The notes: generated from the letters alone by a model not told the origin. DNA of 64,000 nt from Jejuia sp043557195 (GCA_043557195.1 CP121314.1:62001-126000); one strand, 5' to 3'. Positions 1 through 9,267 are shown, counted from the stretch's first letter. Made by a program: numbers and translations.

Positions 1-102
1 GAATGGCCAGAACTAATAAAACCATTGTTAAACGATAAATTTAACACCTTTTTTTTAGCTGAAAAATCAAAAAAATTGAGAAAAATAAAGTTGAAAAAAT
101 AA
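1..102 (+). CDS. C-terminal end of an unidentified protein (partial)
   Basis: The first frame is open from the window edge to a TAA at 100-102 and encodes 33 residues ending in a Lys-rich tail (EKSKKLRKIKLKK). A basic tail and a natural stop are consistent with the end of a real gene lying mostly outside the window. There is too little sequence to name a family. The following ~200 bases up to the next start are AT-rich, with no ORF I can support. Confidence 0.45.
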   Translation, partial: EWPELIKPLLNDKFNTFFLAEKSKKLRKIKLKK

Positions 103-304
103 AATACAAACTTAACCAAATCGTGAATATAGCATGAGTAAACCAACATAACTCACATATTTTTTTAAAAGATTACGGGAAACCCACAGCGGAAATTTTA
201 AAAATCAATGTTTTTAACATAATTTTAACATTTTGAAGAAATAGCTACCCTACTCTTTATCTAACTTTGAGGTAATAATTAATTAATTAAATCCCTTAAA
301 GAAA

Positions 305-448
305 ATGAAAACAAAAAAGTATGTTATTGCACTAGCAATTTTCGGAGGCATGTTGTTTTTGGCTAATGCTGCAAATCAGTATAATTTAGATGCAGAAAAA
401 ACAGCATTCATCAAAAAGAAACTTGGAAGAATACCTTCAGGCGGGTAA
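305..448 (+). CDS. Candidate 47-residue secreted peptide
   Basis: ATG at 305 opens a 47-codon frame. Residues 1-23 look like a signal peptide: a basic start (MKTKK), a hydrophobic core and ANA just before a likely cleavage point. The mature part would be about 24 residues, Lys-rich and ending PSGG. A TAACTTTG at 262-269 fits the Bacteroidota -7 consensus and would give a short leader, though no clear -33 TTG lies at the usual distance. The last 59 bases overlap, in another frame, the start of the membrane protein at 390. I do not recognise a family. It could be a real small secreted product or a chance frame. Confidence 0.4.
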   Translation: MKTKKYVIALAIFGGMLFLANAANQYNLDAEKTAFIKKKLGRIPSGG

Positions 449-935
449 TAAAAAAAATCTGATTTTAGGAAGTATTATTGCTACTATATTAGCGATAACA
501 CCCCTATTATTTAGCCTATATGAGAGTGTTCCAGATAAACAAATCTGGGACACTTTTTTGTTTACATATGATGCCGGTTATTGGGAAACAGCACGCTATG
601 CAATGTGGGTTTTTACCGGCAAAGCTATTCCTTTACTTCTTTTATTTATTTGGTTTTTTACTAATCGCCATTGGTGGTATCATGCACTATTAGTGCCTAT
701 ATTTCTTTACATATACCAAATAATTTTATTTTTTAACGATAGTGCTCAGTTTTTCGATGAATTCCAGATAATATACATGTTACCGTTTATGGCTATTATT
801 ATTCCTTCGATTTACCTAATAAGAGCCCGTATTTTTAATAAAATAAATGATGCTACCAAATCATTAGAAGAACTAGAGGAAGAATTCAAATTGTCACCAA
901 AAAATTTCTGGGGAAAAATAAAACAATACTTTTAA
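390..935 (+). CDS. Conserved flavobacterial integral membrane protein, unknown function
   Basis: This 181-residue protein has four or five hydrophobic segments: about residues 24-43, 77-89, 98-114 and 128-144. A charged C-terminal helix follows, rich in Glu and Lys (KSLEELEEEF). The pattern resembles small uncharacterised inner-membrane proteins common in Flavobacteriaceae, with no catalytic motif visible. The N-terminus (MQKKQHSSKRNLEEYLQ) fits as the true start because the hydrophilic RNLEEYL stretch precedes the first membrane segment. That places its start inside the small frame at 305-448, so translational coupling is possible. Function is unknown; the call as a real gene is fairly firm. 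Confidence 0.7.
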   Translation: MQKKQHSSKRNLEEYLQAGNKKNLILGSIIATILAITPLLFSLYESVPDKQIWDTFLFTYDAGYWETARYAMWVFTGKAIPLLLLFIWFFTNRHWWYHALLVPIFLYIYQIILFFNDSAQFFDEFQIIYMLPFMAIIIPSIYLIRARIFNKINDATKSLEELEEEFKLSPKNFWGKIKQYF

Positions 936-942
936 AGTAGGC

Positions 943-3369
943 TTAGTCTTTTTCTAATCTGTCACGCTCACTTAACTCTATGTCTTCTTTCTTAGTTTTT
1001 AATCTATAATTACCAAATTTGTAATTAAAGCCCAGTACAAACAAACGATTTTCTAAGTTAGAGTCCACAAACCAATCTTGATCCAAGTATGTAGTAGTTT
1101 GTGTAAAATTTCGAGTATTCAATATATCCCTAATACCAAGGCTTAAAGACGCTCTATTATTCCAAAATGTTTTATTAATATTAACATCTACCCCTAGTCT
1201 ATTGCTAATTTCGCTGGGACCTAGAAATAAAGAACTAATATAATCTACTCCAATGTCCGCAGTTAAACTATTATCTTCTAAAAAACTAAAATAGTTTACA
1301 ATATTAGCATATACCGACCATCTTTCATTCTTTAAGAGTTCATTGTTAGTTCCAACAGCAAAAAAATTATTTTCATAAAAAAATAATGATGATAATACAT
1401 AAAGGTTCCAATGCTTCGAAATCCCAGTGTAAGTTGTAAAATCTAAACCATAAGTCTCATTATGGTCTGTATTTGTGTATACTTGCCGCAATAATCTATT
1501 ATCATTGTCCTGAGTAGGTAATTGCAAAGTAGGATTCTGTTCATACCGATAATATAACTCAAATGTATAGGCATTGTTTATTGTATAGCCCAAAATAAAA
1601 CTATCGTCAATTTCAGGTAATAAATTAGGATCACCTGTAATAAAAGCATTGTCATTTAAAAAATATCTAAATGGATTCAATTCTCTATACCTCGGTCTAT
1701 TAATGCGTCTATTGTAACTAAAGTATATTTCATCATCATTTTCCATTCTATTTAATAAATAGAATGAGGGAAACAAATTGGTGTAATCATTAGTGTTTTC
1801 AACATTAGTTGATAATGATTTTCCTTCTGTTTCTGTAACCTCAACTCTTAATCCTGTTTTTAGGCTCCAATGTTCCCAATCTTTTTCAAAACTTAAATAA
1901 CCAGCATAATTTTTTTCATTGTATATAAAAATATCGGAGTTATCGAAATCTTCTTCACGAACTCCATTATTAAAACTAAACTGGTCTAATACATTGTCAG
2001 AAGCTATACTGACCGCTTTAACTCCAGCTTCAAATACTGAACCGTCTTCTGAAGGTAGTTTATAATCTATTTGACCTGTCATCAATTGAATTTCTTGGCT
2101 AGAAAATGTTTGAAACCTATTATCTCTAAATGAAGTTGAAGTATTTGGTAGAAAGTAACCTGTGTCTACATTTTGAAATTCAGAAAAATCATAATCAGTA
2201 TGATGCAAATCTACCGATAGTTGCTCTCCTTCTTTCTTAAACTTGTGAATGTAACCTAACGAAAATGCTAGATTAAATTTTTCAGAAACCAAATTATTAA
2301 GTGTTCTAAAAGTAGAGTCTAAAGCACTATTTGCGTCAAAAACTTCAGTTAAACTATTTACTCGCGTTCTAGAATTTTCTCGAGGAGCTATTAGAGTGTT
2401 TGCCGAAAAATTTAAACTATTCCTCTCATTGAAATCATAATTTATAGTACCCTTTATATTTTGGTTATCTGATTCTCTTTCTCGTTTAAAATCGGTTTCC
2501 CAACTAGATGTTATATTGTTATTTTCAATGAAATTGATTTCTTCTAAATTATTTCTAAAATCCTTTCGAGGACTAATATTATAATTTATGTAACCACTAA
2601 GCTTTTTTGATTTGAAAAAATGACTCGTACCTAAAGAAAATTTTGGGAATTGAAAACCTTGGTTATAACTACCAAAAACACTACCATGATAGCCGGCAAC
2701 AATATTTTTACTGGTTTTAATATTTAAAACTGCGCCTCCTTCAGCATCATACTTAGCCGGAGGATTTGTGATGACTTCAACAGACTTTATATTATTAGCA
2801 GGTGTAGCTTCCAAAAGCTGCAGTACTTCGGTCGCAGATAAATGCACTCGTCTATCATTAATATATACTACTGGAGGTGTGTTCTTTACAGAAATTGAAC
2901 CATCACTCACAATAACACCTGGTGTATGCTTTAGTACGTCTAAAACATTAGAGTTAGATAAAGTAGAGTTTTCAACATCAAAGATAAGTCGATCTACCAA
3001 TCGCTGCACTGTCGGTCGTTTAGCAGTGACAATAACACCTTCTAAATTTTCGACTTGTTCATTTAAAATGATATTTTTGAGATTTACATTTCCATTTAAT
3101 TTAATCCTTGCAGAAAAACTGTCATACCCTAAATAGCTTATTCTTATTTCATAAATAGAAGGTTTTAAATTTTTTAATTTAAAAAAACCGCTATCATTAG
3201 TTGTAGTTCCTGCTATTATGTTCGAATCGGCAGTATCCTCTAACACTACATTTGCATAGGCTATAGCAATATTTTCTTCATCTTTTACAATCCCTTCAAT
3301 AGTATAATGTTGAGAGAATCCAAAAAAAGAGAAGAATAACAGTAAAAGGGATGTGATTCTTGTATACAT
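943..3369 (-). CDS. TonB-receptor-like outer-membrane beta-barrel protein with carboxypeptidase-regulatory domain
   Basis: The protein has about 808 residues. After a signal peptide (ending FFGFSQ) comes a carboxypeptidase-regulatory-like domain (about residues 20-105; the GFFKLKNLKP and ISYLGY signatures are typical). Next is a plug-like region with a DVLKHTPGV motif and a Pro-rich NPPAKYDAEG segment, then a long barrel full of aromatic strands and NRRINRPRYRELNPF, as in the outer-membrane barrel family related to TonB-dependent receptors. No clear TonB box is visible. I start it at the internal Met at 3369 because the upstream Met lies on the -7 promoter element. The substrate cannot be read from sequence, and no SusD partner is adjacent. 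Confidence 0.85.
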   Translation of the reverse strand: MYTRITSLLLLFFSFFGFSQHYTIEGIVKDEENIAIAYANVVLEDTADSNIIAGTTTNDSGFFKLKNLKPSIYEIRISYLGYDSFSARIKLNGNVNLKNIILNEQVENLEGVIVTAKRPTVQRLVDRLIFDVENSTLSNSNVLDVLKHTPGVIVSDGSISVKNTPPVVYINDRRVHLSATEVLQLLEATPANNIKSVEVITNPPAKYDAEGGAVLNIKTSKNIVAGYHGSVFGSYNQGFQFPKFSLGTSHFFKSKKLSGYINYNISPRKDFRNNLEEINFIENNNITSSWETDFKRERESDNQNIKGTINYDFNERNSLNFSANTLIAPRENSRTRVNSLTEVFDANSALDSTFRTLNNLVSEKFNLAFSLGYIHKFKKEGEQLSVDLHHTDYDFSEFQNVDTGYFLPNTSTSFRDNRFQTFSSQEIQLMTGQIDYKLPSEDGSVFEAGVKAVSIASDNVLDQFSFNNGVREEDFDNSDIFIYNEKNYAGYLSFEKDWEHWSLKTGLRVEVTETEGKSLSTNVENTNDYTNLFPSFYLLNRMENDDEIYFSYNRRINRPRYRELNPFRYFLNDNAFITGDPNLLPEIDDSFILGYTINNAYTFELYYRYEQNPTLQLPTQDNDNRLLRQVYTNTDHNETYGLDFTTYTGISKHWNLYVLSSLFFYENNFFAVGTNNELLKNERWSVYANIVNYFSFLEDNSLTADIGVDYISSLFLGPSEISNRLGVDVNINKTFWNNRASLSLGIRDILNTRNFTQTTTYLDQDWFVDSNLENRLFVLGFNYKFGNYRLKTKKEDIELSERDRLEKD

Positions 3370-3382
3370 AAAACTAGCTAAC

Positions 3383-3391
3383 ACAAAATTA
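3383..3391 (-). promoter_or_regulatory. -7 promoter element for the beta-barrel receptor
   Basis: On the minus strand this reads TAATTTTGT, an exact match to TAnnTTTGY. It would place transcription start about 8 bases before the ATG at 3369. No clear -33 TTG is seen at the expected distance. Confidence 0.45.
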
Positions 3392-3547
3392 GGACAATTA
3401 TATTAAAGTATAATGTGCTTATACCGTACTAAATTTTGCATATATTCCTACTTAGTTGTGATGAATATGCAATACATCTAAATAAATAGCTTTTAAATTA
3501 TTTGTAAACCCAAAAATATTTGTAATTTCAAATTTGTAAATATAATT

Positions 3548-4750
3548 ATGATGTCTGAATCTTTGTCGCCATTTACCAAGCAACAATTACTTCCACAAGA
3601 AGAAAAACTAGAAATTTTTAAGCACAAGCGCCAGTTATTCATTGGAGTACCAAAAGAAACCACATATCAAGAACATAGAATTTGTTTGACTCCTGATGCT
3701 GTTTCTGCTCTAGTTAGTAATGGCCATAAAGTTTTAATTGAATCTGGAGCTGGCAAAGGTGCAAGATTTAGCGATAAGGATTACAGTGAAGCTGGGGCAG
3801 AAATTTCGAAAGACACAGCCAAAGTATATTCCTGCCCAATGATACTTAAAGTTGAGCCACCAAGTTTGGAGGAAATAAAATTAATGAATCCCCAGGCCAT
3901 TTTAATATCTGCTCTACAGCTAAAAACCCAAAACAAGAAATATTTTGAAGCTTTAGCAGCAAAACGCATTACTGCTCTTGCATTTGAGTTTATTAAAGAC
4001 GAAGATGGCACATACCCTGCAGTACGATCTTTAAGTGAAATAGCTGGTACAGCATCCGTTTTAATCGCATCTGAGCTTTTATCAAATGATAAAGAAAGCT
4101 TAGGTTTAATGCTCGGTAATATTAGTGGCGTCCCTCCTATTGAAGTTGTTATTTTAGGAGCAGGAACCGTTGGTGAATATGCTGCGAGAAGTGCAATTGG
4201 GTTAGGCGCAGGCATCAAGATTTTTGATAATTCTATTACTAAGCTTAGGCGTATACAAACTAACTTAGGCAGGTCGATGTTTACCTCAACGATACAGCCA
4301 AAAAATTTACTTAAAGCTTTAAAAAGATGTGACGTTGTGATTGGTGCCGTTAGAGGTGTCAATCGTGCACCTATTGTTGTTTCTGAGGACATGGTGCAAC
4401 ACATGAAAAAAGGTGCAGTTGTTATTGATGTTAGTATTGATATGGGAGGATGTTTTGAGACTAGTGAAGTTACCTCTCACATAAAACCAACGTTTGTAAA
4501 ACATGGAGTAATTCATTATTGTGTACCAAACATACCAGCTAGGTACTCTAGAACTGCGTCGGTATCAATCAGTAATATTTTCACGCCTTACCTTATGAAA
4601 ATAGCAGAAGATGGAGGTATAGAAAATTCTTTAAGGTTTGATAGAGGTTTGAAAAATGGATTGTACTTTTACCACGGGATTTTAACCAACAAATCGGTAG
4701 GTGAATGGTTTGATTTAAAACATAGCGACATTAACCTTTTGATTTTTTAA
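3548..4750 (+). CDS. ald: Alanine dehydrogenase family protein
   Basis: This 400-residue protein of the alanine dehydrogenase/transhydrogenase family would interconvert L-alanine and pyruvate plus ammonia with NAD(H). Visible features are the substrate-domain start GVPKETTYQEHRICLTP (Arg near 44), LKVEPP (Lys101, matching the catalytic Lys of classical Ald), and a Rossmann GAGTVG near 204-209. Compared with classical enzymes it has an N-terminal extension of about 30 residues. It also carries SALQL where the catalytic His segment (FLHLA) of M. tuberculosis Ald would align, so His appears replaced by Gln near residue 123. The fold assignment is firm; the exact reaction is less so. It stands alone after a divergent intergenic region. 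Confidence 0.8.
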   Translation: MMSESLSPFTKQQLLPQEEKLEIFKHKRQLFIGVPKETTYQEHRICLTPDAVSALVSNGHKVLIESGAGKGARFSDKDYSEAGAEISKDTAKVYSCPMILKVEPPSLEEIKLMNPQAILISALQLKTQNKKYFEALAAKRITALAFEFIKDEDGTYPAVRSLSEIAGTASVLIASELLSNDKESLGLMLGNISGVPPIEVVILGAGTVGEYAARSAIGLGAGIKIFDNSITKLRRIQTNLGRSMFTSTIQPKNLLKALKRCDVVIGAVRGVNRAPIVVSEDMVQHMKKGAVVIDVSIDMGGCFETSEVTSHIKPTFVKHGVIHYCVPNIPARYSRTASVSISNIFTPYLMKIAEDGGIENSLRFDRGLKNGLYFYHGILTNKSVGEWFDLKHSDINLLIF

Positions 4751-4779
4751 TCTACTTTTTCATTGTTTAAATATTGTAA

Positions 4780-5139
4780 ATGAAACTAATACAACGTATA
4801 GGCTACTATCTCGGTGGTTTTTCTATAGGATTAATAATTTTAGCCTTTTTTCTTAGTGGAAAAAAAACATCTTGTGCTTATGGCCCTGAAGCCAGAGTTA
4901 TAAAAAACATCAATTCAAAACCCTTTGAGTATTCTAGTGCTGTTTTAAATACATTAGATACTACTAAGATCAATCAATTAGTAAAAACAGGCAGCATTAA
5001 TTTTTCTAAAAGTACTCCAAGACAAGAACCTTGTGCTGTTTACATTGTTGAAAATGAAATTGATGGAAAGGAGATAGAACTATCTGTTGAAAACTGCGAC
5101 AACATTGTTAAGGTTTTTAAACTATCCTCAAAGGAATGA
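4780..5139 (+). CDS. DUF4258-like membrane-anchored small protein
   Basis: This 119-residue protein has one N-terminal membrane segment (residues ~9-26) followed by a soluble domain with spaced Cys residues (TSCAYGPEARV, EPCAVY, VENCD). The pattern resembles flavobacterial DUF4258 proteins. Its stop overlaps the ATG of the next gene by four bases (ATGA), so it is translationally coupled to a sugar transferase. That ties it to cell-surface polysaccharide work, but its biochemical role is unknown. Confidence 0.65.
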   Translation: MKLIQRIGYYLGGFSIGLIILAFFLSGKKTSCAYGPEARVIKNINSKPFEYSSAVLNTLDTTKINQLVKTGSINFSKSTPRQEPCAVYIVENEIDGKEIELSVENCDNIVKVFKLSSKE

Positions 5140-5729
5140 TAAAACGTGGATTTGATTTTATTTTTGCCTTACTTGGTCTAGTCATTCTATTCCCGTTACT
5201 TCTCATAATAGCTATAATAGTTAAACTAGACTCTAAAGGTCCTGTTTTATTTATACAAGAACGCGTTGGCCAATATAACATTGAATTTAATATTTATAAA
5301 TTCAGAACAATGTATGTGAAGTCTCAAAAAAAGGGGTTGTTAACCATTGGCGATAATGACTCTAGGGTGACTAAAATTGGTTATTTTCTGAGAAAATATA
5401 AAATAGATGAATTCCCCCAGCTTATTAATATCATTAAAGGAGATATGAGTTTTGTGGGACCTAGACCAGAATTACGCTATTATGTTGACTTTTACAAACC
5501 TGAAGATTTAGTGATTTTTAAAATTAAGCCTGGAATCACAGGATTGGCATCTTTAGCATATAGAAATGAAGTGGAATTACTAAAAAAAGCAGAAGATCCT
5601 CAAAAATATTTTATTGAGACCATTATTCCTGATAAGTTGCGGTATAACAAAATGTACTTAAAAAAAAGAAATTTTATTTTCGATCTCAAATTAATACTTA
5701 AAACACTATTTAAAGTAATTACAAAGTAA
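5136..5729 (+). CDS. Monotopic phosphoglycosyl transferase (bacterial sugar transferase)
   Basis: This 197-residue enzyme is expected to move a sugar-1-phosphate from a UDP-sugar to undecaprenyl phosphate at the inner membrane. It shows the family architecture: an N-terminal hydrophobic reentrant helix (residues ~5-30), a basic KFRTM stretch, the catalytic DEFPQLINIIKGDMSFVGPRPE block (given in part; Asp-Glu pair near residue 84) and a KPGITGLA motif. It is coupled to the DUF4258 gene and followed 69 bases later by a soluble 4,6-dehydratase. It is one of three such enzymes in this window and lies outside the main cluster. Confidence 0.9.
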   Translation: MIKRGFDFIFALLGLVILFPLLLIIAIIVKLDSKGPVLFIQERVGQYNIEFNIYKFRTMYVKSQKKGLLTIGDNDSRVTKIGYFLRKYKIDEFPQLINIIKGDMSFVGPRPELRYYVDFYKPEDLVIFKIKPGITGLASLAYRNEVELLKKAEDPQKYFIETIIPDKLRYNKMYLKKRNFIFDLKLILKTLFKVITK

Positions 5730-5798
5730 TTCGCTATCTGTTTTTGGAATATCTTTTAATTATTAATACTTTTCAATCACTTAAAATGCTAAACCTTA

Positions 5799-6878
5799 AT
5801 GGATAAACCAACTTTAGAAAGAATTAAAAAACTAATAAACAATTCTGGATTTCTTTGTCCAACAGTTTTAAAAAGCAAAAATTCGATAACCTATCCTTTT
5901 TCTCAAGAAACTATTTTAATTACTGGTGCGGCAGGGTCTATAGGAAGCGGATTGACTAAACTCTTGCTGTCCTCTAGATTTAACAAATTAATTTTATTGG
6001 ATAATGCCGAAACACCTTTGTTTTTTTTAAAACGTGATATTGATAAAAAAAAACTTGAAAATATTGAGTTTATTTTAGGAGATATTCGAGATGATGCTTG
6101 CATGAGGCAAATATTTAATAAATATAAACCTACCATAATTTTCCATACTGCAGCTTATAAGCATGTATCTCTTGTTGAGGAAAACGCTTTTGAGGGTATT
6201 AAGACCAATATTTTCGCAACTCAGTCACTAGCTCAACTGGCATTAAAACATTATTCTAAGCGTTTTATTTTTATTTCTACCGACAAAGCTGTAAATCCAA
6301 TTGGAATAATGGGTATGACCAAGTTGATATCTGAAAATTATTTGTCTGAACTAAATGATAATCCTAATTCAACAAGGTTTATTTCTGCGCGTTTTGGTAA
6401 CATTTTTGGCTCAAATGGTTCAGTTGTTCCTTTATTTATTCAACAGCTTAAAAGCGGCAAGAACATTACAATAACTCACAAAGAAGCCACTAGGCTATTT
6501 ATTGATAAAAATGAAGCATGTCATTTAATTTTGAAACTAGCAGAACTTGAAATTTCTAAATATAATAAGGTGTCTTTCGATATGGGGAAACCCATTAAAA
6601 TAAAGGATTTAGCTGAAACATTGATAATGGAGTTTAAAGGAATAGAAAAAAAATCTAGTGATATTATAATTTCTGAATTATCAATTGGTGAAAAGCTTCA
6701 TGAATCATTAATTACTGAAAACGAGAGGCTGGTTCCAACGGCGCACAAAAACATATTTTATATTGAGCGAAAAAAAATCATAAACTACGCGACAGAGTTA
6801 GGAAAATTAAAAACTATTAATCAAACTTCTAGTTATTTAGAAATAAAGGATACTTTGAGTGAAATTTGTATAAACTAA
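5799..6878 (+). CDS. Soluble CapD/FlaA1-type nucleotide-sugar 4,6-dehydratase
   Basis: This 359-residue short-chain dehydrogenase/reductase has an NAD-binding TGAAGSIGSG near residue 42, a TAAYKHV motif and the FISTDKAVNP block. In place of the usual YxxxK it has MGMTK, the Met-containing variant typical of UDP-GlcNAc 4,6-dehydratases such as FlaA1, PglF and CapE. Unlike the long paralogue at 12512-14470 it has no membrane domain, only about 35 extra N-terminal residues. It probably makes a 4-keto-6-deoxy HexNAc for surface glycans together with the preceding sugar transferase. Its stop overlaps the convergent proline dehydrogenase by four bases. Confidence 0.85.
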   Translation: MDKPTLERIKKLINNSGFLCPTVLKSKNSITYPFSQETILITGAAGSIGSGLTKLLLSSRFNKLILLDNAETPLFFLKRDIDKKKLENIEFILGDIRDDACMRQIFNKYKPTIIFHTAAYKHVSLVEENAFEGIKTNIFATQSLAQLALKHYSKRFIFISTDKAVNPIGIMGMTKLISENYLSELNDNPNSTRFISARFGNIFGSNGSVVPLFIQQLKSGKNITITHKEATRLFIDKNEACHLILKLAELEISKYNKVSFDMGKPIKIKDLAETLIMEFKGIEKKSSDIIISELSIGEKLHESLITENERLVPTAHKNIFYIERKKIINYATELGKLKTINQTSSYLEIKDTLSEICIN

Positions 6879-8050
6879 GCTAGTTTTCTTCTTGCTTTCT
6901 CCTTCTTTAAAAGCGATAATTCTCGACCTGTCTGTCCTGCTACAGAAGTGTTTTCTTCTGCTCTTCGTATCAAGTAAGGCATTACGTCTTTTACAGGACC
7001 GAAAGGCATATACTTAGCCACATTGTAACCTAAGTGCGATAAATTAAAGCTTATATGGTCGCTCATGCCATATAACTGTCCAAACCAAACGCGAGGGTCG
7101 TTATTTAGAATTTGCTTTTCTGCCATCAATTCCATTAATAGGTAAGTACTGTCCTCATTATGAGTACCAGCGAATATAGACATGCAGTCTAAATGATCAA
7201 CCATATATCTTAAACCTGCATCAAAGTTTTCATCAGTCAATTTTTTACTGCCACAAATTGGAGATAGATATTTTTTTTCTTCCGCTCTATCATTTTCTTT
7301 TTCCATGTAAGCACCTCTTACCAATTTATACCCAAGATAAAACCCTTCTGTTTTTGCAATAGTATGTTGGTTCTTTAAGAACTTCATTCTATCGTGTCTA
7401 TACATTTGCAATGTATTATAAACTATCGGCTTTTCAGTATTATACTTTTTCATCATTTTAGCAACTAACCCATCTGCAGCATCCTGAATCCAACTTTCTT
7501 CAGCATCAATTAAAACTGCAACATCATAGGCTTTTGCCTTTTTACAAACCGAATCAAACCTTGCTTCTACCCTTTTCCACTCTTCAATTTCAGATCGAGT
7601 CAATTCTAAATTTTGATTTATCTTTTCGTATAATTTAAAGCGTCCAAAACCAGAGGGTTTAAAAACAGCAATCGGTATGGCATCTAAAGCCTTAGCAAAC
7701 TCGATGATATTTAAAACCGTTTCTAAAGCCTTATCAAACTCTTGTTCATTTTCCTTACCTTCAACGGAATAATCTAAAACAGAGCTTACCCCTTTCTCAT
7801 ACATACTGTTAATAACAGGTAAGCAATCTTCTTCACTGATACCACCGCAAAAATGATCGAATACTGTAGAACGGATTAAGCCCTCAATAGGCAAATTAGC
7901 CTTTAGTGCAAAATTAGTAGCAGCTGTACCTATTTTAACTAAAGGTTCTACAGATATCATTTTAAATAAAAAATATGCACGTTCTAACTGAGAGTCGTTT
8001 TTGAGACTAAATGCAACCTCAGTATTATTAAAGATATTTCTATCTATCAT
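6875..8050 (-). CDS. Proline dehydrogenase
   Basis: This 391-residue stand-alone FAD-dependent proline dehydrogenase is expected to oxidise proline to pyrroline-5-carboxylate. Signatures of the barrel fold are VLIDAEESWIQ, YNTLQMYRHD, the FAD/substrate segment YKLVRGAYMEKE, IFAGTHNED and the C-terminal YLIRRAEENTS, which carries the paired Arg that bind proline carboxylate. It is not fused to a P5C dehydrogenase, so it is the monofunctional form usual in Flavobacteria. It is divergent from aroB and converges with the upstream dehydratase with a 4-base overlap. Confidence 0.92.
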   Translation of the reverse strand: MIDRNIFNNTEVAFSLKNDSQLERAYFLFKMISVEPLVKIGTAATNFALKANLPIEGLIRSTVFDHFCGGISEEDCLPVINSMYEKGVSSVLDYSVEGKENEQEFDKALETVLNIIEFAKALDAIPIAVFKPSGFGRFKLYEKINQNLELTRSEIEEWKRVEARFDSVCKKAKAYDVAVLIDAEESWIQDAADGLVAKMMKKYNTEKPIVYNTLQMYRHDRMKFLKNQHTIAKTEGFYLGYKLVRGAYMEKENDRAEEKKYLSPICGSKKLTDENFDAGLRYMVDHLDCMSIFAGTHNEDSTYLLMELMAEKQILNNDPRVWFGQLYGMSDHISFNLSHLGYNVAKYMPFGPVKDVMPYLIRRAEENTSVAGQTGRELSLLKKEKARRKLA

Positions 8051-8060
8051 TAGTTTTTTT

Positions 8061-8069
8061 TGACAAAGA
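8061..8069 (-). promoter_or_regulatory. -7 promoter element for proline dehydrogenase
   Basis: The minus strand reads TATCTTTGT, an exact TAnnTTTGY match 11 bases before the start codon at 8050. This implies a very short leader. Confidence 0.5.
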
Positions 8070-8140
8070 TAATTATACTCAAATTACCTTTTTTGTTAAA
8101 ATCTACTTAATTTCGCATGCAAATTAACCAAGAGATTTTC

Positions 8141-9208
8141 ATGGAATCCATAACAGCAAATAATGGCATTATTCATTTTAATGAAGTTTGTTATCCTGCA
8201 TTGAATGAACATATAAAGCAAAATAATTTTTCTAAAATTTTTGTTTTAGTAGACAATAATACTCATGAACATTGCCTCCCCTATTTCATGTCTAATTTAG
8301 AATATTCGGGCAACATTGAAATTATAGAAATTGAAGCTGGCGAAACACATAAAACAATTGACACTTGCGTTGGTGTTTGGAATACTTTGTCTGAGTTAGA
8401 TGGCGATAGAAAAAGTTTACTAATAAATATTGGTGGCGGTGTTGTAACAGATTTAGGAGGATTTGTTGCTTCAACTTTCAAAAGAGGAATTGCATACGTT
8501 AACATTCCTACATCTTTATTAGCAATGGTAGATGCTTCTGTTGGTGGTAAAACAGGAGTTGATTTAGGTACATTAAAAAATCAAATTGGAGTAATTAGCA
8601 CTCCAGATATAGTATTGATTGACACTAAGTATTTAGACACTTTACCTGCAGAACAAATGAGGTCTGGCCTTGCAGAAATGTTAAAACATGGCTTGATAAG
8701 TAATGAGACCTATTGGAATAAATTCAATAATTTTTCTGAATTGACTTTAGAGGATTTAGATGAATTGATTTATGAATCTGTATTAATTAAAAAAGATGTT
8801 GTAGATAAAGATCCTCGTGAAAATGGACTTAGAAAAACTTTAAATTTTGGACATACACTTGGGCATGCTATAGAATCTTATTTTTTAAGCAACCCGAATA
8901 AAACTGATTTGCTTCATGGAGAAGCCATTGCGGTAGGTATGGTGCTTGCTATTTATATATCAAAAGAGCTAGTTGGCTTTCCTGAAGAAAAAGCTAATGA
9001 TATTAAGCAACTAATTCACAAATATTATGGTAAAATTAAGTTTGAAGATAATGACTTTACTCCTATTATTGAGCTACTTAAATATGACAAAAAGAACTCC
9101 CATGGAAATATAAACTTTGTTTTACTTGAAGATATTGGTAAAACTAAAATAGATTGCTTGGTAGATGAACAAGTTATCTTAGATGCTTTTCAATATTACT
9201 CTAACTAA
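8141..9208 (+). CDS. aroB: 3-dehydroquinate synthase
   Basis: This is the shikimate-pathway enzyme converting DAHP to 3-dehydroquinate with NAD and Zn. Motifs are the NAD-binding GGGVVTDLGGF, DASVGGKTGVDLG, KNQIGV, and the metal ligands in the GLAEMLKHG, LNFGHTLGHAIE and LLHGEAIAVGM segments. I prefer the Met at 8141 (355 residues) over the upstream Met at 8117. The sequence MESITANNGIIHF lines up with the usual AroB N-terminus, and a near -7 element (TAATTTCG at ~8107-8114) would put transcription start after 8117. It ends at a strong hairpin shared with wzc. Confidence 0.93.
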   Translation: MESITANNGIIHFNEVCYPALNEHIKQNNFSKIFVLVDNNTHEHCLPYFMSNLEYSGNIEIIEIEAGETHKTIDTCVGVWNTLSELDGDRKSLLINIGGGVVTDLGGFVASTFKRGIAYVNIPTSLLAMVDASVGGKTGVDLGTLKNQIGVISTPDIVLIDTKYLDTLPAEQMRSGLAEMLKHGLISNETYWNKFNNFSELTLEDLDELIYESVLIKKDVVDKDPRENGLRKTLNFGHTLGHAIESYFLSNPNKTDLLHGEAIAVGMVLAIYISKELVGFPEEKANDIKQLIHKYYGKIKFEDNDFTPIIELLKYDKKNSHGNINFVLLEDIGKTKIDCLVDEQVILDAFQYYSN

Positions 9209-9230
9209 AATTATAAAACTTCAGCTAAAT

Positions 9231-9262
9231 AAAAACCAGTTAAACATTTTTAACTGGTTTTT
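9231..9262. terminator. Bidirectional rho-independent terminator between aroB and wzc
   Basis: A perfect 14-bp inverted repeat (AAAAACCAGTTAAA / TTTAACTGGTTTTT) with a CATT loop ends in a T run. It lies between the convergent aroB and wzc stops and can serve both directions. Confidence 0.85.
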
Positions 9263-9267
9263 TTTAT

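Noticed and set aside
2768..3136. 122-codon plus-strand frame inside the outer-membrane receptor gene
   Set aside because: It lies antisense to a strong, motif-bearing CDS and shows no family features.
3781..4404. 207-codon minus-strand frame across the ald gene
   Set aside because: It is antisense to a well-supported enzyme, with a Ser/Ala-rich composition typical of a shadow frame.
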